Below, in pieces: positions 43,181 to 52,077 of a stretch of DNA of 64,000 nt. Below the pieces are notes generated by a model. It made no database searches. It was given only the letters and a program-made list of their open reading frames with translations, and was not told the DNA's origin. Made by a program: the position numbers and the translations under genes. Origin of the DNA: Hyphococcus sp. (GTDB lineage Bacteria; Pseudomonadota; Alphaproteobacteria; Caulobacterales; Parvularculaceae); NCBI GenBank assembly GCA_021776295.1, contig JAJFGE010000069.1, forward strand, positions 30,992-94,991, read 5' to 3'. The stretch's first letter is position 1. Each line of letters opens with the position of its first letter.

Positions 43181-43226
43181 CCTTCCCCCGTTTACGGGGG
43201 AAGTGGCCCGAAGGGCCGATGGGGGC
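43181..43226 (-). repeat. Two-hairpin GC-rich repeat, copy B (inverted)
   Basis: On the minus strand: GGCCCTTCGGGCC hairpin followed by CCCCCGTAAACGGGGG hairpin. Same plan as copies A and C but with GGCC in place of GTCC on both arms, so pairing is kept. Placed head to head with copy A, the two could make a larger inverted structure that ends fliG and flgI transcription. Confidence 0.75.
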
Positions 43227-43250
43227 CTTGCAGTAACTTTGTATCTGCTT

Positions 43251-44363
43251 TTATATAACCACCAGCTCAGCATGCAGCGCGCCGGCGGCTTTTACGGATT
43301 TTAAGATGTCGATCAACTCGCGCGGGCCGACGCCCAGCGCGTTCAGCCCCTCTATGAGGTCGGAGAGGGAAACGCTTTCATCGACAATGGCAATCCGGCG
43401 TTCGTCATTTTGATCGATGGTGATGGTTGTGTCGGGCAGGGTGATGGTCTCGCCATTGCGTGAGAACGGATTGGGCTGTGAGACTACCGGTGTTTCGCGC
43501 ACGGTGATGGTGAGATTGCCCTGTGTGACGGCAAAGCGTGAGATTTGCACATCCGCGCCGAGGACGACGGTGCCGGATTTCTGGTCGATGACAATACGCG
43601 CCTTTTGTTCCGGCGCGATGCGGATATTTTCCACCTTGCCGAGTAGATACACCGCCCGCATCGGCGCATCAGCGATGTTTAGCTCCACTGTGCCGGGATC
43701 GAGCATGTGGGCTATCGGTTTTTCAAAGGATTTGTTGATCGCGGTTTCAATCCGCGCCGCTGTGGTGAAGTCCGGCGCACGTAGGGCAAGGCGCACGGTT
43801 TTCATGCTCGCAAAGTCAAATGCGATTTCGCGTTCGACCCGCGCGCCTTGAGGAACTGTGCCGGAGGTTGGCGAGCCGAAAGTGACCTCGGCTCCGGCGC
43901 CATCGGCGCTGAAGCCGCTGGCCAGAACCGGGCCTTGCGCGACTGCATAAATCTGGCCGTCGCCGGCATTGAGCGGCGTCATGATAAGTGTGCCGCCAAG
44001 CAGGTTGGTTGCATCACCAATCGCGGACACGGTAACGTCAATTTGCGAGCCGGCGCGGGCATAGGGCGGCAAGGTTGCGGTGACGATCACGGCGGCGACA
44101 TTGCGTGGACGAAATCTTTCACCCTGAACATTAATGCCGAGGCGCTCAAGGAGGCTTGACAGAGCCTCTTCCGTATAGGGTGAATTGCGCACGCTGTCAC
44201 CGGCGCCATCAAGGCCGACAATCAAGCCATAGCCAACTAAGTCGTTGCCGCGCACGCCTTCGATATTGACCACGTCTTTGATACGCACATCGGCTGCGGC
44301 AAATGGTGTTGCGCAAAATGACAGGACGAGTGAGGCGGCGAGCAGTCGGTGAAATTTTTTCAT
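43251..44363 (-). CDS. flgI: Flagellar P-ring protein FlgI
   Basis: 370 residues with a signal peptide (MKKFHRLLAASLVLSFCATPFAAA). FlgI landmarks: RIKDVVNIEGVRGNDLVGYGLIVGLDGAGD, NVAAVIVTATLPPYARAGSQIDVTVSAIGDATNLLGGTLIMTPL, and the ending LIEGLNALGVGPRELIDILKSVKAAGALHAELVVI. It forms the periplasmic bushing with FlgA's help. The start is set at 44363 (signal peptide); the track's start runs back into flgL. Confidence 0.97.
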   Translation of the reverse strand: MKKFHRLLAASLVLSFCATPFAAADVRIKDVVNIEGVRGNDLVGYGLIVGLDGAGDSVRNSPYTEEALSSLLERLGINVQGERFRPRNVAAVIVTATLPPYARAGSQIDVTVSAIGDATNLLGGTLIMTPLNAGDGQIYAVAQGPVLASGFSADGAGAEVTFGSPTSGTVPQGARVEREIAFDFASMKTVRLALRAPDFTTAARIETAINKSFEKPIAHMLDPGTVELNIADAPMRAVYLLGKVENIRIAPEQKARIVIDQKSGTVVLGADVQISRFAVTQGNLTITVRETPVVSQPNPFSRNGETITLPDTTITIDQNDERRIAIVDESVSLSDLIEGLNALGVGPRELIDILKSVKAAGALHAELVVI

Positions 44364-44367
44364 AAAC

Positions 44368-45369
44368 CTAACGCAGGAAATTAACCAGAGAGAGCCGGCC
44401 GATGCGGGCGGTGAGGGTGAAAGACGATTGCAGCTGTGACTCAAGCTGTTGCAATTCGAGCGCGGCTTCAAACGGATCGCGCGTGGTGCGTTCGTTGAAT
44501 ACGGACGCAAGCGCTGCGGATTCTGCATCAAGGCTGGCGAGGGCGGTTTGCATGCGTTCCTCAACGACGCCGATACGCGCACCAATTTGCGTCAAGCGCC
44601 CCTCCGCCTCAATCAGGCCAATCGCGCCTGTATTTAGTGTGGCAGCACGGTCGAGCGATGGGCCGGCGGCGGCTGCGACGACAATGGTTGCAAGGCCGCG
44701 CAGTATATCCTTGACTGGCTGCTCGTCGGCTTTGGCGCTGTAGTCGATCAGCTCACCGTCGGAAATTTCAACGCGTGCGGCATTGCCGGCGCCGCCTAAA
44801 TAGATGTTGGTGGCAAAGCCGCCGGTCGGGTCGTTGAAATAGGTATCGAGATCGTTTTGAAACTGCGCAGGAGTTGCCGCGCCTGAATATAACGCGCTGA
44901 TATCGGCAATCAGCGTTTGCGCATCGGCCAGCGATGCGCTGTCAACGGCGTCGCCGGAGAACAGTGCGCGGCCTTCAAAGCGTTGGTTAAAGCTCGACAT
45001 AACCGCACTAAGTTCAGCCTTGGCCGCTGTGGCGGTTGTCTCGATGCTCGCTTGATCGGCGCGCCCGACCGCGTCGAGGAGTGTGGCGCCTATGCCATTG
45101 GCGCCTTCGGCGGCGCGCTGCAACACTGTCTGTGCGGCGCCGGCGCGGCCAAGCGCGCGCGCGGTGGCGCCCCGGAAGAAGCTGACATCGTCAAACGCTT
45201 TACGCAAAAGGTGTAAGTCGCCCGATGTTGCGTCGCCGGCGGATTTTAGCGCCGGGTCGCGCCCGGTAACCAGCTCTACGCGGAGCACTTCACTGCGTTC
45301 TTTGATGTCGGTGATGGCGGTGCTGAGCCGTGTGAATTGAAGAATGGAGGGAAACCCGGAGACGTTCAT
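44368..45369 (-). CDS. flgL: Hook-filament junction protein FlgL
   Basis: 333 residues. Flagellin-like coiled ends: STAITDIKERSEVLRVELVTGRDPAL at the start and ASVFNERTTRDPFEAALELQQLESQLQSSFTLTARIGRLSLVNFLR at the end. FlgL joins FlgK to the filament. It lies 2 bases after flgK. Divergent relative to enteric FlgL, but position and ends are decisive. Confidence 0.9.
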   Translation of the reverse strand: MNVSGFPSILQFTRLSTAITDIKERSEVLRVELVTGRDPALKSAGDATSGDLHLLRKAFDDVSFFRGATARALGRAGAAQTVLQRAAEGANGIGATLLDAVGRADQASIETTATAAKAELSAVMSSFNQRFEGRALFSGDAVDSASLADAQTLIADISALYSGAATPAQFQNDLDTYFNDPTGGFATNIYLGGAGNAARVEISDGELIDYSAKADEQPVKDILRGLATIVVAAAAGPSLDRAATLNTGAIGLIEAEGRLTQIGARIGVVEERMQTALASLDAESAALASVFNERTTRDPFEAALELQQLESQLQSSFTLTARIGRLSLVNFLR

Positions 45370-45371
45370 GG

Positions 45372-46841
45372 CTAGATCTCCATCAACCGTTGCAGCATCC
45401 GGTCAATCGTTTGAATGACCCGGGCATTGGCTGCATAGGCCTGCTCAATAGTGATGAGGTTTTGCAATTCGCGGTCGGTATCGACGCCGGTTTCGAGTTT
45501 TTCAGATTCCACCAGACTAACCGCCAGGGTTTGCGCGCCTGTGGCGCGTGCGACGGCGGCGGCGCGGCCGGCGCCGGCGAGGGATGTGAGTTGGGCTGCC
45601 GCCTCTGAGGCGTTGACATCGCGGGAGGTCTGGAGCGCGGGATCGACGGGGCGGTCGGTATTCATAACGTCAATCAGAGCACGGACAAAAACATCGGAGC
45701 CCGCAGCAGCAGACGCCGCAGCGCCAAGACCATCGCGCAGGCGTGACGCCAGGCCGCCATTGGCGGGGTCAACAGCGGCGTTGATATCAATGCGCCCGGC
45801 AAGACCGGTGAGCGTCGCCGGGTTCACTAGCGCGCCGGCGTCGGTAAACAATCCGGGCGCGCCGGGCACCAGCGTCGGGTCAAGACCGGGCCCGGAAAAC
45901 CGTTCCGCCAAATCGAGCGCCACGGCGTCAAGCGCTAACGAGGCCTCAGGAACCAGCCTGTCGCGGACGTCAAACAGACCCGCCATTGCGCCTTCGCGCA
46001 CCGCCAGTGTCGCCGTGCCGCCGGGGGTGATGTCGTCGCCATCCACCGACAATCCGGACAAGGCGCCGGCGCCATTATTATACGCGCTTTGCGGCGTCAT
46101 TACCGGCGCCGGCGTGAACTCGACCGTGCGCGCCGTTCCGACAAGCAGAAAAACGCCTTCCTGGGTCATCAAATCAATCTTGCCATTGTCACGCTGTAAT
46201 TCGCGCACCGGAATGCTTTCATTGATACGGTCGATCACCAGCTGGCGCTGGTCCAGCAGTGCAGAAACATCACCGCCCGTGGCGCCGCTGCGGCTGATGG
46301 CGGTGTTGAGGCGTTCGACCTCCTGCAAGTCGGTGTTGACTGCATCGACCCGGCGTGAAATTTCAGCGTCGGCATTGGCGCGGATATTCTGGAATTCATT
46401 GGCTATCCGATTAAGGCCGGATGCGAGGTCTTTGGCCGCATTCACCGTCGTTAGCTGCGCCGCGCCGCTGTCGGGCGTATCGGCGAGCGTCCTGAGCGTG
46501 GTTTCAAGTTTTGCAAAGCGCTGAAACAACGCGTTGGGATCATCGGGACCGCCGAGCAAATCGCCGATCCTGGTAAAGGCGTTGGCGCGCGCATCACTGG
46601 CGGCAAATTCTGCATCCGCGCCGCGCCGCTCGAAGGTGACCGCCGGGTTGGTCGACCGGGCAATGCCAGCCACCGCAACGCCGGCGCCGGCGCCGCCAGC
46701 GGCGCGTTCAACGATCGTAACATCACGGCGGTTGAACCCGTCGGTGAGCGCATTGGCGATATTGTTGGACGTAACCCCGGCGCGCCGCGAAGATACGGCG
46801 AGCGCAGAGGTTGCGTTTGCAAGCGCTTGCGAAAGGGACAT
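45372..46841 (-). CDS. flgK: Hook-filament junction protein FlgK
   Basis: 489 residues: MSLSQALANATSALAVSSRRAGVTSNNIANALTDGFNRRDVTI at the N-terminus, an alanine-rich middle, and the FlgK C-terminal coil (VSLVESEKLETGVDTDRELQNLITIEQAYAANARVIQTIDRMLQRLMEI). First junction protein on the hook. A 357-codon open frame on the opposite strand is a composition shadow. Confidence 0.95.
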   Translation of the reverse strand: MSLSQALANATSALAVSSRRAGVTSNNIANALTDGFNRRDVTIVERAAGGAGAGVAVAGIARSTNPAVTFERRGADAEFAASDARANAFTRIGDLLGGPDDPNALFQRFAKLETTLRTLADTPDSGAAQLTTVNAAKDLASGLNRIANEFQNIRANADAEISRRVDAVNTDLQEVERLNTAISRSGATGGDVSALLDQRQLVIDRINESIPVRELQRDNGKIDLMTQEGVFLLVGTARTVEFTPAPVMTPQSAYNNGAGALSGLSVDGDDITPGGTATLAVREGAMAGLFDVRDRLVPEASLALDAVALDLAERFSGPGLDPTLVPGAPGLFTDAGALVNPATLTGLAGRIDINAAVDPANGGLASRLRDGLGAAASAAAGSDVFVRALIDVMNTDRPVDPALQTSRDVNASEAAAQLTSLAGAGRAAAVARATGAQTLAVSLVESEKLETGVDTDRELQNLITIEQAYAANARVIQTIDRMLQRLMEI

Positions 46842-46898
46842 AGGCGCGCCTCCGTATTGTTATGCGCTTAGCGCGATCGCGTCAGGCTCGAAAACTCT

Positions 46899-48203
46899 CT
46901 AGCGGATGATGTCGGTGGTCTCCTGCAAGATTTCGTCGACCGTCTGAATGATTTTCGCGTTTGAGGAATATGCCCGCTGGGTCTGAATGAGGTCAGTAAG
47001 CTCATTGGCGATGTCGGTGGTCGATTCTGTCAGTGAAAAGCCGATGGTCGTGCCGACCGGCCCGTCGCCGGCATCCCAAAGAAAGAAGTCGCCGCTTTCC
47101 TGCGATACGGAAAAGGCCTGATTGCCCTCGGCGTTAAGGCCTTTAAAGTTCGGCACGTTGGCGATCGGGATCTGATAAATCGTGCGGCGGAAACCGGTAT
47201 CGAAAATCGCTTGTAAAAAACCGCTTTCGTCGATTTCCAAACTATTGAGATTGCCAATCGGCGCGCCATCTTTGGAAATGGCGAGTGGTGCAAAGCTTGC
47301 TGACAGTTGCGTCAATGGCGAGGTTTGCCCGGCTGTACCGACCACAATATCGATCGCACCGCTGGCCGCTGCAATGGAAACCGCGCCGGTGCCGGCATTA
47401 TAGGTCGCCCCGCCGGCGGCTGTGACGGTGGCGACCGAGCCGCCGCCGGTTGCGCTGGCGTCAAAGGTGACGTTGAACGTGCCGACCGGAACCGCCGGAT
47501 TGCCGGCATTGTCGAATATCTCGACGTTCCATTCGTTGCTTGAACCGGTTGCGGGAACCACTGGCGTGAACACCATATTGAGCGTTTGCGAGCGGCCAAG
47601 AGAGTCGAAATATTCAATCGGCAGGTTGAGCGGGGCGCCGCTGGCGCCATTCTGGGTTTCAGACGCCGGCAAATTCAAGCCAAGCTGGATGTTGCTGGTC
47701 GGCGAGGCGGCAAACTGGTTGAGATTAACCCGTACAGGCTCAAGCCCGGCGACGCTGTCGCGCGGTTGTGCGCCGACATTGCCGGCGGTGTCGGCCGGCC
47801 AGCCGAGCAAATGCAGACCGCTCAGCGTGCGCAAGAAGCCGTTATCATCGGTTGAAAATGACCCCGTCGTGGTCAGCATCATTGGCCGGTCGCTGGCCGC
47901 CGTTGATAATCCGCTTACGTCGGTTACCGGCAACATGCCGCGTCCGCTGATTGAAATATCTGTTGCATTTGAAGTTGTAATCAGCGCGCCCTGCGCGCCA
48001 GCCTCGCGAAAGGTGATCGCCCGCACGCCACCGGCGGCGAAATTGCCACGGGTTTGCGCCAGCACCATATCGGCAAACTCCGTATCGGCGCGCTTATAGC
48101 CAAAGGTCTGAGAATTGGCGATATTATTTGAAATAGTACCGAGTTTGGTGGCGTTGACAGACAACCCCATAACCCCGGCGTTCAATGATGACGATAGACC
48201 CAT
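46899..48203 (-). CDS. flgE: Flagellar hook protein FlgE
   Basis: 434 residues. MGLSSSLNAGVMGLSVNATKLGTISNNIANSQTFGYKRADTEFADMV, DISISGRGMLPVTD, and the ending STTDIANELTDLIQTQRAYSSNAKIIQTVDEILQETTDIIR are FlgE hallmarks. The central part contains a threonine/glycine-rich surface domain. Upstream sits the ACTACC-ATA-GGTAGT palindrome. It is the first gene of flgE-flgK-flgL-flgI, with a 57-base gap before flgK. Confidence 0.96.
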   Translation of the reverse strand: MGLSSSLNAGVMGLSVNATKLGTISNNIANSQTFGYKRADTEFADMVLAQTRGNFAAGGVRAITFREAGAQGALITTSNATDISISGRGMLPVTDVSGLSTAASDRPMMLTTTGSFSTDDNGFLRTLSGLHLLGWPADTAGNVGAQPRDSVAGLEPVRVNLNQFAASPTSNIQLGLNLPASETQNGASGAPLNLPIEYFDSLGRSQTLNMVFTPVVPATGSSNEWNVEIFDNAGNPAVPVGTFNVTFDASATGGGSVATVTAAGGATYNAGTGAVSIAAASGAIDIVVGTAGQTSPLTQLSASFAPLAISKDGAPIGNLNSLEIDESGFLQAIFDTGFRRTIYQIPIANVPNFKGLNAEGNQAFSVSQESGDFFLWDAGDGPVGTTIGFSLTESTTDIANELTDLIQTQRAYSSNAKIIQTVDEILQETTDIIR

Positions 48204-48235
48204 GCGACAATCTCCACGCGAATAAAACTATGAAC

Positions 48236-48250
48236 ACTACCATAGGTAGT
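48236..48250. promoter_or_regulatory. ACTACC-ATA-GGTAGT palindrome upstream of flgE
   Basis: Perfect 6-3-6 palindrome 33 bases upstream of the flgE start. It contains the ATAGGTAG 8-mer that occurs twice before fliK (28775-28815). This could be the operator of a flagellar regulator; the protein is not identified. Confidence 0.45.
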
Positions 48251-48298
48251 ACTCGGTTTTAGCTTAATGAAGGCCTAACAACGCGCGGAATCTTTGCC

Positions 48299-49117
48299 CT
48301 ATTGCGTCAGTAAGGTGATCGCGATGCGCCGGTTTTGAGGCGCATAAGCGTCCGTCGATATAGGTTCTTTGTCGGCTTTGCCGGTGACTTCAGCGATTTG
48401 GGTTTTGGGAATACCGCTCTTGATCAACAGTCGGCGCGCGGCAAGGGCGCGGTCGGCCGAAAGCTCCCAGTTGGAATAATTTTCAGTATTGGCAAAATTA
48501 TGCGCGTCGGTATGGCCGACAATCGCCATATTGTTGCTGACGGTTGCCAGCACCGGCGCGATGACCGAAAGCAGATCGTGGAGAAGGGATGATGGCGTCG
48601 ATGAGCCGGCATTATATAACGGCGCGCCATCACCATCGACCAGTTCAATGACCAGCCCGTCCGGCGTCATCCGGGTTTGAATGTGTTTGGCGAGGGCTTC
48701 ATTCATCGCCTCGATTTTTTGATTGTTTATCGCGTCTTCTATGGCGCGTAGTTTATTGGCTTGCGCGTCTTTCGATTTGTCGGCGTCAAATTTCTGGGTT
48801 TTGGGATATTGCGTCGTGGCGCCGGCGCCGTCATTGATGAGCGTATCTTCGGACAATACTGATGAGCCATTCAATGCGCCCTGACCGCCGCCAGAGACAT
48901 TGGCGATCGGGATGGAGGGGTTGAAATAGTCGGCCAGGCCCTTGCGCTGGTCTTCTGTGGTGGCGTTCAACAGCCACATCAACAGGAAGAACGCCATCAT
49001 TGCAGTGACAAAATCCGCATAAGCGACTTTCCAGGCGCCGCCATGATGGCCGCCCCCTGCCGCTTTGCGCTTCTTCTTGACAATAATGATCGGCGCGCCG
49101 GATTTTGGATCGGCCAT
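48299..49117 (-). CDS. motB: Flagellar stator protein MotB
   Basis: 272 residues. An N-terminal basic tail is followed by the single membrane helix with the essential aspartate (YADFVTAMMAFFLLMWLLN), a plug/linker and a C-terminal OmpA-like peptidoglycan-binding domain (about 150-270; IVGHTDAHN, LAARRLLIKSGIPKTQIAEV, NRRIAITLL). It pairs with MotA to anchor the stator. I start at 49117 (MADPKSGAPIIIVKKKRK). It is the only motB in the window and is far from motA. Confidence 0.95.
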   Translation of the reverse strand: MADPKSGAPIIIVKKKRKAAGGGHHGGAWKVAYADFVTAMMAFFLLMWLLNATTEDQRKGLADYFNPSIPIANVSGGGQGALNGSSVLSEDTLINDGAGATTQYPKTQKFDADKSKDAQANKLRAIEDAINNQKIEAMNEALAKHIQTRMTPDGLVIELVDGDGAPLYNAGSSTPSSLLHDLLSVIAPVLATVSNNMAIVGHTDAHNFANTENYSNWELSADRALAARRLLIKSGIPKTQIAEVTGKADKEPISTDAYAPQNRRIAITLLTQ

Positions 49118-49231
49118 AGATGACTTCGCTGCTGGCTTAGCCCTTGCTGGTAGCAAAATAATCTTTCCGCAACTTTTACGCGCTTATAACACTTGCGACA
49201 ATTATAAGTAGAGTTTGTGATCATCTGATCT

Positions 49232-50206
49232 ATGGCCAAAGTTGACGGAACAATTTTGCGGCGCAAAACCAAACGCCGCAGCGCGGGCGATGGCGACGCC
49301 GCCCATCTTGAACAGGTTGCCGAAGCCCTGGCTAAAGAAGTCGCGGCGGTTTTCTCTGTTGCGTTGGACGCAAAAATTGAGGCTCGCTGCCGGGCGCCAC
49401 AGACCGACATGTTCGGTGAAATATTGCAGGTGCTAGATAAGGTGCTGACACCTTATCAATATAGTTTTCCCTCTGGCGATGAAGTGATCATCTATCTCGA
49501 TCCGGAAGCGGTGGCTTTGGCGGTGCGGTGGTCGCTTGACGGCGTTGTCGTTGAGACGGGGGAGGGCGCCGGTGAAAATGAATCTGACGACGCCTCGCCA
49601 GAAGTTGTGTTGGAGACGTCAGATGAAACCGATGCGCCTGCGGACAAAAAAATCTCCATCACCGACCGGCGCCTGGCGAAGCTGCTTGCGGAAAAATTAG
49701 CGACAGGCGCCTTTGGCGCTAATGAGCGTCATGGGTTGTTCGCCAATATCGCGGCGCTGGCGTTTGAGACACTGGCTGAGAATGGCGAGCAGCTGGATAT
49801 TGGAGAGCCGGATAACATTGCGCATAATTTTATGTTCGATTTGAACTTGCGCAAGGGCGGCCCGCTGGGTTCTATCGGTTTTGTCGCTGCGGCGAGCCTT
49901 CTTCGCCCGCCGCAGCAAGAAGACGCCAGCGCTAAGGCGGCAGCGCAAGAGGCCTGGGCGTTAAACTTGCGTGAGCAAGTGTTGCGCTTGCCGATTGCGA
50001 TGAATGTCTGTCTTGCTGGCGAGACGCTGGATGTAGAGACTATTGGCGGCTTTGCGGTTGGTCAGACCGTTCCGCTGAAAGGCGCATCGTTGTCGGTCTC
50101 AGCGCTGGTTCCCGCTGCGCGGCGGATGGGTGCGCCGTTCACAACCGGCGCGGTTGGCGCATGCAATGGCGCCCGGACATTTGAGGCGGCGCCCACAGGC
50201 AGTTGA
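49232..50206 (+). CDS. fliM: Divergent FliM-like motor switch protein
   Basis: 324 residues. The middle domain (about 40-220) is hard to recognise. The C-terminal part (about 245-300) has a SpoA-like segment: LREQVLRLPIAMNVCLAGETLDVETIGGFAVGQTVPLKGASLSVSALV. No other fliM is in the window, and a fliM is otherwise expected next to fliL copy 2. I therefore infer a divergent FliM that may have lost the clear CheY-binding N-terminal motif. It could alternatively be a second FliM/FliN-type protein. It is divergent from motB and convergent with the following unknown gene. Confidence 0.65.
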   Translation: MAKVDGTILRRKTKRRSAGDGDAAHLEQVAEALAKEVAAVFSVALDAKIEARCRAPQTDMFGEILQVLDKVLTPYQYSFPSGDEVIIYLDPEAVALAVRWSLDGVVVETGEGAGENESDDASPEVVLETSDETDAPADKKISITDRRLAKLLAEKLATGAFGANERHGLFANIAALAFETLAENGEQLDIGEPDNIAHNFMFDLNLRKGGPLGSIGFVAAASLLRPPQQEDASAKAAAQEAWALNLREQVLRLPIAMNVCLAGETLDVETIGGFAVGQTVPLKGASLSVSALVPAARRMGAPFTTGAVGACNGARTFEAAPTGS

Positions 50207-50213
50207 GGCGAGC

Positions 50214-51941
50214 TTACGGGGATTCTGATATCAATTCCTGCACTAGCGCTCGAAAGAACCGCGGATTTTTTGTTGCGGCGCGAGCGAAATCACTTTCCTG
50301 CGCATGGCCCTTCTTACGCATCATAGCAACGACAGATTGTCGTTCCGCACGGTTCCAGTTGGCGAGGTCCGGGACAATTGAAACGGCGGGCGCCAGCATT
50401 GCGAAGGCGCGGCGTTCGGCGGCCGGCCAGTTTTTCATCGAGCGCACCCCAAGTGCGGCGGCAAGCTTTTCGGCCAGGCGCTGCTCCGCTGCTGCTCGCG
50501 ACGCAAGGGGCTCCGCCGCCAGCATGGCAGCGGCACGAGCGCCCAGTTGCGGCAGTAAGGTTTCGTCAAAATGGCCCTCTTCGCTGAACCCCGGCAAGTC
50601 GAGCACAAGATCGCCCAATGCCAACGCTTTCAGCGTCGCGACAGAGCTTCGTTGCGCGCCAGGTTTTGCGAGGCGGCTCGCTTCTCGCGCCGCTTGCTTG
50701 TTTAGCGTCGGCGAGACCGGCCGAAACCCCAGGCGATAATAAAACCAGTAAGCGCCGCTTCTGATCGCTTCGGCGTTGCCCTCGCCGAATTGATATCCGT
50801 TGATGATGAAACGCCGCACGCCGAACAGTGTTTGAAATGCGCGCAGCATCTCGACCCAAAGGAACGCCGCCTCGCTGCCGCGGAACGGATCGAAGATGTT
50901 GATGCCGGTATTGGCCTGGCGAAACAGCGCCGTCACGCCGCCATAACCGATCGGCACGCCATTTGAGAGCAGCAGGTATCCGTAATTGGCTTCAATGCTC
51001 ATCCGATATCGCGGCGCGGCGCCAATGACAGCGAGCGCGGCGCCTTGTCCGAGATCGCACCAGTGGACTTCATTTGGGTTGGCGTAGCTTATGGAAACAA
51101 CTTCGCGGCAGCGCGCCGTAAGGGCCGCGCGGGTAACGTCAATGACTTTGCGCGCCTGGCGCGGCGCAAGCGTTCGGATGTGCTTCAGAGGCGTTGCGAT
51201 GTGGCGGGCCGGATCACGCGCCGGCCGGCGCATGGTGCGTCGCATCACATAAGGCTTGGCGGGCAAAGCGTTATGCGTGACCGACCAGCGCGAGCCTTTC
51301 AGGTCCCAGACGATGGGCGGTTCAGCGGCGGTCCAGAGCTGATCGGCGTCAAATCCCGTGGCGGTATTCAGCGCTTCGATCATCCATTGCAGATCTGTCT
51401 GCACATCCCGTCGGCGCGCGATGTCGACCCATTCGCGTGTCGTATATTCGCCACTGTCAAAACCGTCGCGCTCCGTGATGCGTGCAAACGCCCGCAAAGG
51501 CAGATCGAGCCGTGAGCAATTATCATAATTACGCCAGTCGATTTCGACCTCGCCTGCGGCGCGGCGCACCAGCCATTGCGCAATCGGAAAGGGGAACACA
51601 TAGCGCGATGTTGACCCGACGGCGCCTGAATCTTCAAGCTCTGTGCGATCTGTCCTTGGTGTTTTGCTGAACCAGGTTTCCATCTGCTCCAGCGCATGCA
51701 ACGCCAATTGCAGCGTTTGCGCTTCGCCGGGAAAGGCGCGCAGAAACAGAAGGTCTTCATGCAACCGTATAAGCGTTTGCATTGAGCGTGGCGGTTGCGC
51801 CGTCACGGCTGCAATGAGTTCACGTTTGCGCCGCTCTATATCCGCCCCGTAGATATTGCGGATTGATCGAAGTTCGTTGGGTTCCTTGGTTATCGATTTT
51901 AAACGGTCAGGCATGCGGTTCAGCCATTTATGCGCCTCCAT
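50214..51941 (-). CDS. Unrecognised 575-residue protein with GNAT-like segment
   Basis: Cytosolic by composition. The N-terminal third is helical with a charged start. The centre (about 310-420) has a beta-alpha pattern reminiscent of a GNAT acyltransferase: YGYLLLSNGVPIGYGGVTALF, then an alpha helix and IINGYQFGEGNAEAIRSGAYWFYYRLGFRPV, where the last part looks like the GNAT N..A...Y...GFR motif. The C-terminal third is alanine/leucine-rich helices. I recognise no full-length family. It is a single gene, convergent with the fliM-like gene 8 bases away. No function is assigned. Confidence 0.6.
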   Translation of the reverse strand: MEAHKWLNRMPDRLKSITKEPNELRSIRNIYGADIERRKRELIAAVTAQPPRSMQTLIRLHEDLLFLRAFPGEAQTLQLALHALEQMETWFSKTPRTDRTELEDSGAVGSTSRYVFPFPIAQWLVRRAAGEVEIDWRNYDNCSRLDLPLRAFARITERDGFDSGEYTTREWVDIARRRDVQTDLQWMIEALNTATGFDADQLWTAAEPPIVWDLKGSRWSVTHNALPAKPYVMRRTMRRPARDPARHIATPLKHIRTLAPRQARKVIDVTRAALTARCREVVSISYANPNEVHWCDLGQGAALAVIGAAPRYRMSIEANYGYLLLSNGVPIGYGGVTALFRQANTGINIFDPFRGSEAAFLWVEMLRAFQTLFGVRRFIINGYQFGEGNAEAIRSGAYWFYYRLGFRPVSPTLNKQAAREASRLAKPGAQRSSVATLKALALGDLVLDLPGFSEEGHFDETLLPQLGARAAAMLAAEPLASRAAAEQRLAEKLAAALGVRSMKNWPAAERRAFAMLAPAVSIVPDLANWNRAERQSVVAMMRKKGHAQESDFARAATKNPRFFRALVQELISESP

Positions 51942-52077
51942 GATGTGAGGCGGTAATCATGAGGATTACTTTGCAGCTTTACGCATCAATGTGAGCATGG
52001 AGAAATGTGTAGTTCAAGGCCTTGGGAGGCTCGCGATTGACGCATGCCATTTTGTCGCTGACATGGCTCGGGCGGTG

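Noticed and set aside
45451-46524. 357-codon open frame antisense to flgK
   Set aside because: Serine/arginine/proline-rich translation without family resemblance; it is a GC-frame shadow of the well-supported flgK.
48251-48290. Sigma-54 promoter before flgE
   Set aside because: GG-N10-GC spacing exists but the surrounding bases do not match TGGCAC-N5-TTGC well.
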